DNA of 64,000 nucleotides from Undibacterium sp. (GCF_030651495.1 NZ_JAUSFI010000090.1:1-64000), one strand, 5' to 3'; counted from the stretch's first letter, positions 1 to 9,250 are shown. Notes: generated by a model not told the origin, from the letters alone. Numbers and translations: made by a program.

Positions 1-65
1 GCAAACACGTCAAGCTTCTTTTGCCGATGTTCTTGCGCAAATAAATCACCCATTTTGAATGTCAT
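1..65 (-). CDS. Unidentified protein, 5' fragment cut by the window edge
   Basis: Only the first 22 codons are present, reading leftward off the window from an ATG at 65-63. A good ribosome binding site (AGGAA on the minus strand) lies about six bases upstream, which is why this is called a real gene start. The visible N-terminus is hydrophilic, with no signal peptide. An internal ATG at codon 5 is the alternative start. The fragment is too short to identify a family. It runs in the same direction as the T6SS effector module and is separated from it by 240 bases without a gene. That gap holds a small perfect stem-loop (ATCAAAC-AAA-GTTTGAT, 257-273) with no T-run. Confidence 0.4.
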   Translation of the reverse strand, partial: MTFKMGDLFAQEHRQKKLDVF

Positions 66-305
66 TTCTATTTCCTACCCGCTTGTTTGCAGAAAAATCG
101 CTCTGATTGCTTAGACAGGTGGGTTTTTAGAAGTTCCCAAATTGCATTGCGCAGTATCCATGCGGGTTTCAAGCACATTTCGGGCTGGAAGGCGCATGGG
201 TGCTGCGTGATTGATTTTGATGGATTGATGCTTTTTAAACGTAAGCAGGTCGTTCAATCAAACAAAGTTTGATCTACTTTATCTACAATGTCTTCTCGTC
301 CCGGA

Positions 306-1196
306 TCATTCTTCTGAATCCCATTCATGCTTAAAATCGGCATCAGGAAATTGCGGTTGTTTCGCCGGCGGTTGCGGTACTTGCCAGCCGTTTTTTTTAG
401 TCCACTTATTGATGTCAGGAATGATCCCCGGTTTGTCGCCGTTAGGGCAATCATGCAGGCATATCCAATCATTTTTTTCTTTGCCGATCACTGGTTTTTT
501 ATCGCCAAAACGCGCCCAGCCTATAAAGGAACGCAGATAGGTTCCTTCTGGGAAAACTTCAGTGGGTAGTTCGTAACTGGTGACGTCGATGTAGGGGCGA
601 CTATCATCATAGAGTTGGTATGCCCATTCGCGACAACCGAAGCCCCCGTCTACTGCACCTGGTTTGAAGTCATCGGCGTAGCGGCCGCTGCCAAATGGGC
701 TTGGACTTTCATCATTAGTACAAAGTCCAGGGGCCAAGAACTCACTGCCATCGCCTAATCCCATGAACCAGTTGCCAAGAAAGGAAGTAAGTTTTGAGTC
801 TTCTCCAGGGCTTAACACAATATAGGAGAGCTGATTTAAACGGCCACGTAATTTTCCTTTGTAGGTGTTGCGCGTAGTGACCAAACCTTCCGGGTTAAAT
901 TCGATCAACATGGTACTGACCTTGTCGCTGGCGAAAGTCGAGTCTTTGAGTTGAATGGTCTTCGGACTAAAAAATTCTGCATATGCTAATGAATTGTATT
1001 TATCAGGTTTTGCGTTTGACCTTGCCGCGAACTCAGAAGATCCCTGCATTGATGAGGCTTCCTCAAACTTCAAAAAATACCGTATTTGCCAAGGCCGTTT
1101 GACCCAAGTCAGATCAGCGCCTCGTTCCTCAGCATAAACAGGAGTTGCAGATGAAAACACTAAAATTGCCAGAATCAATTGAAAAATAATTTTCAT
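306..1196 (-). CDS. Secreted protein, candidate immunity protein of the adjacent M15 effector
   Basis: A 296-residue protein with a clear Sec signal peptide (residues 1-22, cleavage after Val-Tyr-Ala), so probably periplasmic. I do not recognise the family. The mature part is rich in aromatic residues, has several cysteines (including a Cys-x3-Cys in the C-terminal third), and ends in a proline-rich, acidic tail. Its start overlaps the stop of the upstream peptidase gene by four bases, an ATGA junction implying translational coupling. The order vgrG, peptidase, small exported protein is the classic layout of a T6SS spike-effector-immunity set. A periplasmic immunity protein fits an effector that attacks peptidoglycan. 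The immunity role is inferred from position and export only; a second effector subunit or chaperone is not excluded. Confidence 0.6.
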   Translation of the reverse strand: MKIIFQLILAILVFSSATPVYAEERGADLTWVKRPWQIRYFLKFEEASSMQGSSEFAARSNAKPDKYNSLAYAEFFSPKTIQLKDSTFASDKVSTMLIEFNPEGLVTTRNTYKGKLRGRLNQLSYIVLSPGEDSKLTSFLGNWFMGLGDGSEFLAPGLCTNDESPSPFGSGRYADDFKPGAVDGGFGCREWAYQLYDDSRPYIDVTSYELPTEVFPEGTYLRSFIGWARFGDKKPVIGKEKNDWICLHDCPNGDKPGIIPDINKWTKKNGWQVPQPPAKQPQFPDADFKHEWDSEE

Positions 1197-2542
1197 AAAA
1201 TTTTCTTTTCCTCAACCGTGATATGTAAGTGATGAGCATGCAAGGTTTCATTGCTCTCGTTTTTGCCGTCTTTTGTTTGTGTGTTGGGTATTGGCGCTAT
1301 CTTGTCATGGGTGTCGTTGTCCATATACCAGGGGTCGAATAACTGATTGACACAGGCGCAATCCATTAGTGAGCCACGAAATAGTTTGACGCTGGCGGGC
1401 TGGTTTTTTTCTAATTCTTTCTCCCAGTCTTTTTTAGTTTTTTCTTGTTGGTCTGTTGCTGCTTTCAATACGTCATCCGCTTTTTTTCTTTCCGCTTCCG
1501 CCAATGACAATTTGATCGGATCTTTCTTAACTTTCCCCACATTTTCCAGAGCGGCTTCGGCGGCATGTTTAGCCTTAGCTAGCTCCTCCTTCGCCGCCAG
1601 GAACTCTTTAAATAATTTCCTCTCTTCCTTGCTGACGTTTTTCGCATCAACCGCTTTATCGTCGCGTAAAATTTGTCGGTTCATTCTCGTTCCACCAACA
1701 TAATTGACATCCAAGCCTAGACCGGCACGATGCGCGATGGAGCCGACCATAGGTCGCCAAGCTGAACTCATCGTCATTTTTGCTACCCCGGCATCAATGG
1801 CAGCGTTAAACAAGGCGACATAACCCGCAGGATGGACCCTAGGTAAACCTTGATTTAATAAATCAAATTTTGTGATGTTGTCGTTCGGGTTGTCTGCATC
1901 CGCAAAAGTCACTGCAATCGTGTTAGCCGGGTTTTCTTTGCCAGCTGGAAGGGTGATTGTCAGGCTCCTTATTTTTAAAATATCGTAGATAGTTTTCACC
2001 GCCGCTGTGACTTCTGGTCTGGTGCCAACGGGGATCAATGCTTCTGCCTCGCTGGGCGTGTACGGGTGCGATACTTTTAACCAGATATCGCCTGTCAGTG
2101 GTGCGGTGTAGGTATCTTCGTTTTTTTTTGCTTCAGCAGCGTCGTCTTTTTCTTTGGTTTGGGTGGGTTTGTCGCTGTCGCTGTGTTTGCCATATTTTTC
2201 TGTGATGATTACTTTGATATTGCGCTCACCAGCGGTAACTTCATACACCGGTTCTTTGCGATAGCTGGGATGGGCATCGCTGTTGAGATACAGCGAAACC
2301 TTGTCAGCTTGATTGACCATGACACTAATCAAGCCTTTATCGCCACCAACCCGTGCCGGTTTTTTGTCATAGGCTGGCAAGGCTTTGCCATTGACTGCGA
2401 TAGCGTAAGGAAGGCTAAGTGATTTTTTGCTGCCGATCGTGAACTCATAGGAGACTTTCCTTTTTGTCGCGATTTTAGAATCGGTCGTGGTGAATTTATT
2501 TTCTTGCGTCTGACTGATCAGATCGGGTTTTTCTTTTGCCAT
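1193..2542 (-). CDS. Putative T6SS effector, M15-type peptidoglycan peptidase with a helical insertion
   Basis: A 449-residue protein. The ATG at 2542, two bases after the vgrG stop, is preferred over an in-frame TTG at 2551. There is no signal peptide, as expected for T6SS cargo. Residues 1-130 look like a beta-rich N-terminal module (VgrG docking or LysM-like is possible), followed by a charged Lys/Glu linker. The catalytic part shows the M15 (D-Ala-D-Ala carboxypeptidase / L-Ala-D-Glu peptidase) zinc pattern: His271-x2-Gly-x-Gly-x-Asp278, with the closing histidines near the C-terminus (cluster at 435-440, His440 in an LHI context). Between the two halves lies about 155 residues of mostly helical, Ala/Lys/Glu-rich coiled-coil sequence, unusual for M15 enzymes. 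The likely target is the peptide stem of peptidoglycan in the recipient periplasm. Family assignment rests on the motifs; target and delivery are inferred. Confidence 0.7.
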   Translation of the reverse strand: MAKEKPDLISQTQENKFTTTDSKIATKRKVSYEFTIGSKKSLSLPYAIAVNGKALPAYDKKPARVGGDKGLISVMVNQADKVSLYLNSDAHPSYRKEPVYEVTAGERNIKVIITEKYGKHSDSDKPTQTKEKDDAAEAKKNEDTYTAPLTGDIWLKVSHPYTPSEAEALIPVGTRPEVTAAVKTIYDILKIRSLTITLPAGKENPANTIAVTFADADNPNDNITKFDLLNQGLPRVHPAGYVALFNAAIDAGVAKMTMSSAWRPMVGSIAHRAGLGLDVNYVGGTRMNRQILRDDKAVDAKNVSKEERKLFKEFLAAKEELAKAKHAAEAALENVGKVKKDPIKLSLAEAERKKADDVLKAATDQQEKTKKDWEKELEKNQPASVKLFRGSLMDCACVNQLFDPWYMDNDTHDKIAPIPNTQTKDGKNESNETLHAHHLHITVEEKKIL

Positions 2543-2544
2543 GG

Positions 2545-5385
2545 TTAGCAACTTTCGTGTGTGTAAGGCGCGCTCAACGATGATTCTGGCTCTAATGCCT
2601 CCCAGTAGACTTTGACGCTTTCTGGATCTGCAGTTGTTATTTGCTGTGTCTTGCCGAATTCATCTGTGCTACCTCTGAGTATGGTGCCGTCTTGCATTTC
2701 GATACGATATGGCTGGCCGACAATTGGTTTATTGGAGTTCATATCCAATGCTCTGAATTGCTCCATGTGCAGCTTCACCCGCGTATCCGGTAATTTCCCC
2801 AATTCGGCGGCCTTTTTAGCCGCCCCGCTAAACGTGTGCTGCGCCCCGTTGACCGTAAAGTTTGCCGGGCAGGTCAAGGTAATATTGCCGCCGTCCAGCG
2901 TGACCGAAGATTGTCCTGCCATCAGCGTGATCTTTTGCTTGGCGTTGATGCTGATCTGGTCATTTACCGAAATCACCGTGATCTCTTGATCTGCCAGCAG
3001 TTCTAGCTGGTCGGTGTGCGCCTGTAGCGAGAGTGGGCCGTTGCCTGCGATGGCCTGTATCCCGCCCTGGTGACTGAACAGGCTGGTGGCGTTGCCCGAT
3101 ACGGCCGCAACGGTGTAGGCCGCGGCCCAGTGGCTGTCGCCTTGGGTGGCCCAGTGCAAGTGCTGGCCGGCGAATAGGAAGGTAGAGGCCGGGCTGGCGA
3201 GGTTGATGTTATTCGGGCCTTCCAGATGCACGATGGCGCTGGCGAACTTTTCTACCGGCTGTGCTGGATTCAGTTCTCTCGTGCCTGAGGTAGCTTTTTG
3301 TGCGCTGTGGCCATTGACGGGGGCGCTGTATTTGCCTTGTTGCTGCTGATCTAGCGCGGTGATGCGGCTCACTTGCGCCTGATTCGCCTCAGCACTGGCT
3401 AAGGCGTTTTGCTGGACGGCGACTGTCGTCATGGCAGCGCTGAGGCCTTGTGCCGCTTTGAGTTGCGCCACGCTTTCCAGCACATCCATCTGGCTCGATG
3501 TGACGCTGGCGCCTTGGCTCTGGCGGGCGCTGGTGGAGATCAGCACGCCTTCGGCACCGCGCAAGTTAGCCCAGGCATCGCTGCGCAACTCAAAGCCCAT
3601 GCCGCGATAATTGCCACGCTGGGCCGAAGCCGGCGTCTGGGCGATCAGATAACCCAGATTGAGTTGCGTGGCCGCACTGCTGCTGGCTAAACGCATGCGC
3701 AATTGCGCCTGCGTATCATCGACCACCCATTGGTTGTAGCCGCCATCTTCCAGGTTGTGACTATGCATGCCGGATACGTAACCCGCATGATTCACGCCGG
3801 AATCGACCCCGGCAGAAAACGGCGGTGTGTCGCTGCCGTTGTAGAGTTGGGCAATCACTACCGGCCGGTCGATGTCGCCTTCGATAAAATCGACCAGCAC
3901 TTCGCTGCCGATGCGCGGGGTAAAGTTACTGCCCCAGTTTGCGCCCGATAAGGCTTCGGCCACGCGCACCCAGGTGCCAGAGGTTTCATTGCCCGGCGCA
4001 TTGCCCTTGCGGTCTGCCGGGCTGCCGGTGTCGCTTAGCCCACCGGCCAGCGGCGCTTGCCCGCGTTGCCAGGGGAATTGCACTTTGATCTGATGATCCC
4101 GTTCGGTCGTCAGGGGCGTCCCTTCCAAACCCACCACCAGGGCTACTTGGGACCCGAGGGCTGTTGGCGGGCGGCGTAAGGCGGTAGCGGCAGGGACGAT
4201 GGGCACGCTCTGGCGTACGCAGCTAAAACTATTCCTATAGGTGCCGCGTTCTAAGCTACTGATGTTCAGCAGGCGCGCCATGCCTGCCTCGATATTGTTG
4301 GTGGCGGCATGCTCTACCGCGAGTACCGTGAAGGCATCGTCACCGGGGGCATAATGCGCGTGCTGACTCAAAGTAAACGCATGGCCAGCGGCCAATTGGC
4401 GTACGGCACCGCCACCTTCGAAACGTTTATTCTGCATTTCTAAGGCGCGCAATATGCGTTCGCTGTGATCGGAGGCGGCACTGCTGTCGGGATAAGCGCG
4501 TTCGCTCACGCCATCGTAGATAGACAGCGCAGGCAGTTCGCCGGCCTGCAGGCTAGAGCTCAGTTCAGCGGCGGGTGCGCTCACTTGGGCAAAATTCCAA
4601 CTCGATAAACTCACGCCGTTACTTTGTATCTGACGAATGGCGGCAAACTGATTGATCGTGTCACTGGCCTCGGTGGCGCGTACCCCATGGTAGCGGATGC
4701 TGCTGTCGCCCGCCATGGACGGTGGCGTGGCCTGCGCATCAAAGATCACTAACTGGTGTTTGGCGTGGCTGACGATCGCGCTGGTGGATGCTGCTTGATC
4801 ATGTTCAAAGCGGTAACTCAATCCCTCGGATGCCAGCAGGCGGGTTAGAAATGCCAGATCGCTTTCTCGGTATTGCGTGCAGATAGGACGTTTTTGCAGG
4901 GGCTGCGTGACATCCCACGAGAAATGGGCTTGCGGATAGTCGGCCAGCAGATCAGTGACGATCTGTTGTGCATCCTTATTCTGAAAAATAAAAGCATCGC
5001 GCCGCAAGCCTAGGAACGATAAGAATGGTTCCAAACGTAGGCGATAGCGCGCCGCGCCGCCATCGGCCCCTAGCCATTGCGCCTGGGTGCAATAGCCATG
5101 CCAGGCACGCTGGCTGCCATCAGCCTGTAACAGCCGCAGTGTGATCTCTTCACCGATAAATTGTTTCAGGTCGACGCTGGTAGAAAGACTCAGTGCATCG
5201 ATGTCGAAACAGAATAATTCGCTCACCGCTTCACGCCCGCTGAAAGCTTCTACCACCAAAGACTCGGGCAGATCAGCACCTTGTGCGGTTTCAAGTGTGA
5301 TGAGACGGGCGTGCTGGCTTAGGCGAGAGCCGAATAATTGATCGATGACGGTGGAGCGAGCGGAGGAGAGTGACAGATCGGTCAT
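2545..5385 (-). CDS. vgrG: T6SS spike protein VgrG (TssI) with C-terminal extension
   Basis: A 946-residue VgrG, the trimeric spike on the Hcp tube tip. Residues 1 to about 480 form the gp27/gp5-like Vgr core, including the typical GSEVLVDFIEGDIDRPVV segment. A DUF2345-type beta-helix region occupies roughly residues 600-850. The last 100 or so residues, from the KLHMEQF segment on, form an extra domain resembling the transthyretin-like or carrier extensions that bind dedicated effectors. The start ATG has an AAGAG site upstream. Two bases separate its stop from the peptidase gene, so the two are co-transcribed and the peptidase is the probable cargo. Upstream lies tssL, 20 bases away in the same direction. 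Confidence 0.95.
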   Translation of the reverse strand: MTDLSLSSARSTVIDQLFGSRLSQHARLITLETAQGADLPESLVVEAFSGREAVSELFCFDIDALSLSTSVDLKQFIGEEITLRLLQADGSQRAWHGYCTQAQWLGADGGAARYRLRLEPFLSFLGLRRDAFIFQNKDAQQIVTDLLADYPQAHFSWDVTQPLQKRPICTQYRESDLAFLTRLLASEGLSYRFEHDQAASTSAIVSHAKHQLVIFDAQATPPSMAGDSSIRYHGVRATEASDTINQFAAIRQIQSNGVSLSSWNFAQVSAPAAELSSSLQAGELPALSIYDGVSERAYPDSSAASDHSERILRALEMQNKRFEGGGAVRQLAAGHAFTLSQHAHYAPGDDAFTVLAVEHAATNNIEAGMARLLNISSLERGTYRNSFSCVRQSVPIVPAATALRRPPTALGSQVALVVGLEGTPLTTERDHQIKVQFPWQRGQAPLAGGLSDTGSPADRKGNAPGNETSGTWVRVAEALSGANWGSNFTPRIGSEVLVDFIEGDIDRPVVIAQLYNGSDTPPFSAGVDSGVNHAGYVSGMHSHNLEDGGYNQWVVDDTQAQLRMRLASSSAATQLNLGYLIAQTPASAQRGNYRGMGFELRSDAWANLRGAEGVLISTSARQSQGASVTSSQMDVLESVAQLKAAQGLSAAMTTVAVQQNALASAEANQAQVSRITALDQQQQGKYSAPVNGHSAQKATSGTRELNPAQPVEKFASAIVHLEGPNNINLASPASTFLFAGQHLHWATQGDSHWAAAYTVAAVSGNATSLFSHQGGIQAIAGNGPLSLQAHTDQLELLADQEITVISVNDQISINAKQKITLMAGQSSVTLDGGNITLTCPANFTVNGAQHTFSGAAKKAAELGKLPDTRVKLHMEQFRALDMNSNKPIVGQPYRIEMQDGTILRGSTDEFGKTQQITTADPESVKVYWEALEPESSLSAPYTHESC

Positions 5386-5405
5386 TAATAACTCTTATAG
5401 CGAAA

Positions 5406-6191
5406 TCAAGGTAAGGTGATGGTAATATTCGCGGCGCGTGGGGCCAGCTTAACGACGTCGTTATAGGCATTGATGCTCGTTGCAGTGGAACGCGACAGCA
5501 TCCAGTTCAGGCCTGAATATCCCGAGACACCAATCAGGGCGAACACTGAACAAATGATCCATAACGGGACTTCGTTACGAAGCTTATTGATGATCTGGTC
5601 GGGGCGCGCCCAATGTGGCGCAAAGCCTGCGGCCTTACCTTTCATTAGCGCAATCTCGTCACCCAAACGGGCTGTAAGATAGTTGAGTTTTTCTGGTCCT
5701 TCCAGCATGTACTTACCCTCAAAGCCGAGTAATAAGCACATATGAAACACCTCTAGCGCCTGGATGTGAGCAGATCCTTTGGTGCGTAACTCTTCCAATC
5801 TATTGTAAAAATTTTCTCCGGCGAGTTGATCGCCAAAAATCAGTAACTGCAAAGGCCTGCGTTCCCAGGCTGATTTGATCTCAAATTGCGAACGCAAAAT
5901 GATCTCATCGACAGCGGCACAAAATGCATATTTGGAGGCATGTACATCGTCTGCGGAGACACCCATTTTTTTTGCGTTACGATCAAAATCTTCGAGAAAT
6001 CGAGTGATCTTGCTGGAAAATGTGGCGTCGTCTTGTGGTGCGCTACGATTTTTTAACATAAATAATGCATAAAAACCGTCATACATCAGATCTAATAAGG
6101 AGTGGGGCGTGAATGAATTCTCGGTGGCTCCATGCCGTGCAAAATTATTCCCTAATAGTGACGGTGCGGTTGAGTGATTTGTGATGGTCAT
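5406..6191 (-). CDS. tssL: T6SS inner-membrane protein TssL (DotU/IcmH family)
   Basis: A 261-residue DotU/IcmH-type protein with a helical cytoplasmic domain and a single C-terminal transmembrane segment (about residues 210-230, VPLWIICSVFALIGVSGYSG). The tail of only about 30 residues after it lacks the OmpA/peptidoglycan-binding domain found in some TssL proteins; a separate OmpA-like gene at 28511 may supply that role. TssL forms the membrane complex with TssM and TssJ and contacts the baseplate through TssK. Its ATG overlaps the tssK stop by four bases (ATGA), so translation is coupled. Confidence 0.93.
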   Translation of the reverse strand: MTITNHSTAPSLLGNNFARHGATENSFTPHSLLDLMYDGFYALFMLKNRSAPQDDATFSSKITRFLEDFDRNAKKMGVSADDVHASKYAFCAAVDEIILRSQFEIKSAWERRPLQLLIFGDQLAGENFYNRLEELRTKGSAHIQALEVFHMCLLLGFEGKYMLEGPEKLNYLTARLGDEIALMKGKAAGFAPHWARPDQIINKLRNEVPLWIICSVFALIGVSGYSGLNWMLSRSTATSINAYNDVVKLAPRAANITITLP

Positions 6192-7534
6192 GCCGTTATC
6201 GCCAATAGTTCAAGTTTAAGATCACGAATGCCGGAAGGTACGTAAATAGAGACAGATTGCGCCTGCAACATACGGTCGTACAGTGGGCCTTTGCTTTCGA
6301 TTGCAAAATAATAGGTATCTGGCCGTACCGGCACCGCTGATGGCACTTGTGGGGAATGGACTAATTTGACACCGGGCATGGCTGACAAGACGAATTTTTC
6401 CACATCATCCGGTGCTCCGATTTTAAATCTGAGTGGGACGACGTCCACCAATTCGATGGCGGGCATATCGGCTGCAACGGCAATATAAAAATTAGTTTCG
6501 TTAGTGATTTTTCCGGAATCGAGAGTGCCATGGTAATAAGATGGCTTAATTTCAGTTAGGGCTATAGAGAAATACTTGGATGAAATAACTGTATCCAATA
6601 ACTCGCGAATAATACTGTGCAGCTTGGTAAAACAAGGGCCCGGGTCTTGATGCTGATAGGGGGGCAAATCGCTTAGTGTATTAGTTTTAGAGTAAGTGAG
6701 TAGCGCACCTGTGATCCCTAATAATTGTTCATAGAGACGTTCTGGATGTAAATTGGGATGATGTAAATAATGGCTTAAAGAGGCAAATGCCGAGCTGGCT
6801 GTATGCAATAACCAGAATGATGAAATATCACCAGAGCGAAACTCAATCACATTCTTGCTTGGCTCGCGGTGGTGTCCATAGAGCGCATTGACCTTCGCTT
6901 GTAAGGCATCCATCAGTCTGCGCAATTGAATAAAGAGCAGGGGGGCACTACGAATTGTTAAGCTTGGAGCAATAAAGTTTGGGTCTAGCTCAAAACCACC
7001 GGTAGAACTGCGACGTAAACGCACTGCGGGGAAACTGATGAGCGAATCACGGGGCTCGAATTCCGATACAAGCCGGACGGTTTTTTTCAGGTAAGTCAAT
7101 TCAGCATTGGCTGCTTGAGTGAATAAATCCGGCGTATCAATATTGGTTTGTACGTAACGGCTTGAGTTACTGGCATTGGTTGCCGCAGAAAAATTTTCAC
7201 CAAAGCTCTTTAGCGCGGGTAATGCAATAAAGTAAGTAATGGTTTGCTGGGCAAGAGGCAACTCACTCAAGTCGATCGGAGCGGGTAGATCATCGACTGT
7301 AGGTGCTTTAAGCATTTCACCATCTTGAAAAATAAGTGAAAGTTCTAGCAATCGCAAGGTATTGTTTGTCAACGCATCTTTATCGCATTGCAGATTTAAA
7401 ATCCCCCATGAATAAGGATGCAGGGCTTGCGCCATTTCGTGTAGGCGATGTTCGTGATACCTATCCTGTTGCTGAAAATGCTGAGGGCGCAGGAACAGGC
7501 CTTCTCCCCATAAGACTTTTGCGTCGATATTCAC
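6188..7534 (-). CDS. tssK: T6SS baseplate protein TssK (ImpJ/VasE family)
   Basis: A 448-residue TssK, the trimeric connector between baseplate wedges (TssF/G/E) and the TssL/TssM membrane complex. The N-terminus carries the diagnostic WGEGLFLRPQHFQQQDRY segment and the length is typical. The start is GTG at 7534-7532, supported by a GAGGA site eight or so bases upstream. It lies in the minus-strand tssJ-tssK-tssL-vgrG run, 43 bases downstream of tssJ. Confidence 0.95.
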   Translation of the reverse strand: MNIDAKVLWGEGLFLRPQHFQQQDRYHEHRLHEMAQALHPYSWGILNLQCDKDALTNNTLRLLELSLIFQDGEMLKAPTVDDLPAPIDLSELPLAQQTITYFIALPALKSFGENFSAATNASNSSRYVQTNIDTPDLFTQAANAELTYLKKTVRLVSEFEPRDSLISFPAVRLRRSSTGGFELDPNFIAPSLTIRSAPLLFIQLRRLMDALQAKVNALYGHHREPSKNVIEFRSGDISSFWLLHTASSAFASLSHYLHHPNLHPERLYEQLLGITGALLTYSKTNTLSDLPPYQHQDPGPCFTKLHSIIRELLDTVISSKYFSIALTEIKPSYYHGTLDSGKITNETNFYIAVAADMPAIELVDVVPLRFKIGAPDDVEKFVLSAMPGVKLVHSPQVPSAVPVRPDTYYFAIESKGPLYDRMLQAQSVSIYVPSGIRDLKLELLAITA

Positions 7535-7577
7535 GATTGTGTCCTCATTTGATTAGATATATGTGTGTGTGCCAGTC

Positions 7578-8201
7578 TTACGGGCATTTGGCCGTCGACA
7601 ATGACCACGTATTCTGGGTGGCGGCATTGCTTGTTAATCCTGTTCCTACGTTTATTGCGCAGGCATGCATGCCAAGTACGATGCCGCTTTTTTCTGCTTC
7701 AGCGGCGGGAAATGTTACTCGCCAGCGTTGAATCGCCGGATCCCGGAACAAGCCAACTACACCAATGAAATATGCCTCTTGGCTTACTTTTTCATCTGCG
7801 TGATAGCGTTGACCCGGTACTAAAGTCACTTCCTTGACCTCGATCAGATCGGCCCCGAGCAATTCTTTTTCTTTCTGTGGATTTAAAAAAATCTCGTAGC
7901 TTGCTTGTTCAAAAGCTGCGTTTTGTTTGAGCTTGTAGATTCTTGCGATCAAGGCAAGTGCTTGACCATTCGTGCCGACATTTAAATTGTTTGAAGCATG
8001 TAAATCGATTTGGATAGTTCTGGGTGGTTTTTGTACATCGGGGATTTTTGGTATTTCCGGTATTTCAGGTTTTTTTATTCCCACGACTTCTAGCGCGCTA
8101 TTTGTCATTCCGGCAACCGTATCTATAGTTCCACATCCCGTGACGACCAGCATGACTCCACCAGCAATGAGTATGCGATAGAGGTAAATTTTTATATTCA
8201 T
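7578..8201 (-). CDS. tssJ: T6SS outer-membrane lipoprotein TssJ (VasD/Lip family)
   Basis: A 207-residue lipoprotein with a signal peptide and lipobox Val-Thr-Gly-Cys23. It anchors the T6SS membrane complex in the outer membrane through contact with TssM. After the cysteine comes a Pro/Ile/Glu-rich spacer (residues 45-60), then the beta-sandwich. The protein is somewhat longer than usual, with about 35 extra C-terminal residues containing two cysteines. It is the first gene of the minus-strand tssJKL-vgrG-effector run, so its promoter should lie in the 392-base region shared with the sheath operon. No strong ribosome binding site is visible before the ATG. Confidence 0.93.
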   Translation of the reverse strand: MNIKIYLYRILIAGGVMLVVTGCGTIDTVAGMTNSALEVVGIKKPEIPEIPKIPDVQKPPRTIQIDLHASNNLNVGTNGQALALIARIYKLKQNAAFEQASYEIFLNPQKEKELLGADLIEVKEVTLVPGQRYHADEKVSQEAYFIGVVGLFRDPAIQRWRVTFPAAEAEKSGIVLGMHACAINVGTGLTSNAATQNTWSLSTAKCP

Positions 8202-8593
8202 TTGAAAACTATTGACGGTCGATTAATGAACTACAGGTTAAGCGATTTATCTGTAATCACAGGCATTCAATTATAAAATAAGCAACATGAAAATGTTAAT
8301 CATTTTTTACGCTTAAATTGTTACAAAAAATGTTTGATAACGCGATTAAGAAAAGAAAGTTATTGAATTTAAATAGATTATGGGAGATTTTAGCCGAATA
8401 TAAAAAATTAATATCTATTTTAATAATAATCAAGTAGTTGATTAAATTACAAATTGTTACAATTTAATCAATGTAAATTACCATGTTACTATTGCCACAA
8501 AAATAACCATCTATTAATATAGTTGCAAATGTAGCAAATAGTTTTTTGTATTAATTTATACCCTAATTAAATGGGTGCTAAGAGGAAATGGAT
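8202..8593. promoter_or_regulatory. Divergent AT-rich promoter region of the two left T6SS operons
   Basis: This 392-base gene-free stretch separates tssJ (leftward) from the TPR lipoprotein and sheath operon (rightward). It is strikingly AT-rich compared with the genes on both sides. It contains two TTGTTACAA copies (8318-8326 and 8454-8462), the second inside a perfect palindrome listed separately. I could not pick a convincing -35/-10 pair, and no sigma-54 type GG-N10-GC element is apparent. Confidence 0.6.
8451..8465. promoter_or_regulatory. Palindromic operator-like site AAATTGT-T-ACAATTT
   Basis: A perfect 7-1-7 inverted repeat about 130 bases upstream of the sheath operon start. Its TTGTTACAA core recurs alone at 8318-8326. 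A closely related perfect palindrome (AATTTGT-A-ACAAATT) lies at 20931-20945, in the other divergent T6SS promoter region. The size and symmetry suit a dimeric transcription factor. The regulator is unknown and none is encoded in this window. Confidence 0.45.
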
Positions 8594-9250
8594 ATGTTTG
8601 GTCGTACGAGAATTTTTTTTGTTGGTGCTTCGCTAGTTACTTTGCTGAGCGCTTGTGCTGAAGCGCCTAAAAAGGTCGTTGAGGCACCTCCGCAAGCCAG
8701 TTTAGATAGCTTGTTGGTTCAAGCATCTGGCTTGTCTAGCTCTGGGCAAACTGGAAAAGCACTTATTCAGCTTAAAAGTGCTGCCAGTGCTTATCCTGTA
8801 GATAAAAAACCATGGCTACAAATGGCTCAAATTAACTTTGATACTTCTAATTATGGTGATGCCATCATAAATTCCCAAGAGGCTTTGCAGCGCGATCCTA
8901 CCGATAAACTTGCCAATAGTATCGTTGCTGTCAGTGGTTTGCGTTTGTCTACTAAGGCGCTAGCCGATTTGAGTAAGCAAAATAATCTGTCTGGCTCGGT
9001 TCGCACTGAGGCGCAAGATCTTGCAAAGTTGCTGCGCGAAAGTTTGGGTGAGACTGTGTTGGTTCCTGTTGGTAATAAGGTCGGCCAGACTGCAAAAAAA
9101 TATTCTGCATCACCCGCTAATGTTTCCGTAGTCAACGGGTCTAATTCTAGTTCCCGTTCTGTGCTGTCGAAGGTGGATATGACTTCGATTAAATCAGCGC
9201 CAATAGAAACAAAAAAATCGAATAGCAATCCTTTTGGATCTTTGAAATAA
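8594..9250 (+). CDS. TPR-containing lipoprotein of the T6SS sheath operon
   Basis: A 218-residue lipoprotein with signal peptide and lipobox Leu-Ser-Ala-Cys. The mature region (about residues 40-150) is helical and TPR-like, including a DPTDKLANSIVAVSGLRL repeat. The C-terminal 60 residues are Ser/Asn/Lys-rich and probably disordered. The ATG at 8594 is preferred to the one at 8588, because the AGAGGAA site (8581-8587) abuts 8588 but is correctly spaced, six bases, from 8594. It is the first gene of the tssBC-hcp-tssEFG run, 71 bases before tssB. Lipoproteins at this position occur in other betaproteobacterial T6SS loci; a role in envelope assembly is inferred. Confidence 0.75.
   Translation: MFGRTRIFFVGASLVTLLSACAEAPKKVVEAPPQASLDSLLVQASGLSSSGQTGKALIQLKSAASAYPVDKKPWLQMAQINFDTSNYGDAIINSQEALQRDPTDKLANSIVAVSGLRLSTKALADLSKQNNLSGSVRTEAQDLAKLLRESLGETVLVPVGNKVGQTAKKYSASPANVSVVNGSNSSSRSVLSKVDMTSIKSAPIETKKSNSNPFGSLK

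Noticed and set aside
3409-4093. Several plus-strand frames opposite vgrG
   Set aside because: They lie over the conserved VgrG core and differ in frame; no motif or ribosome site.
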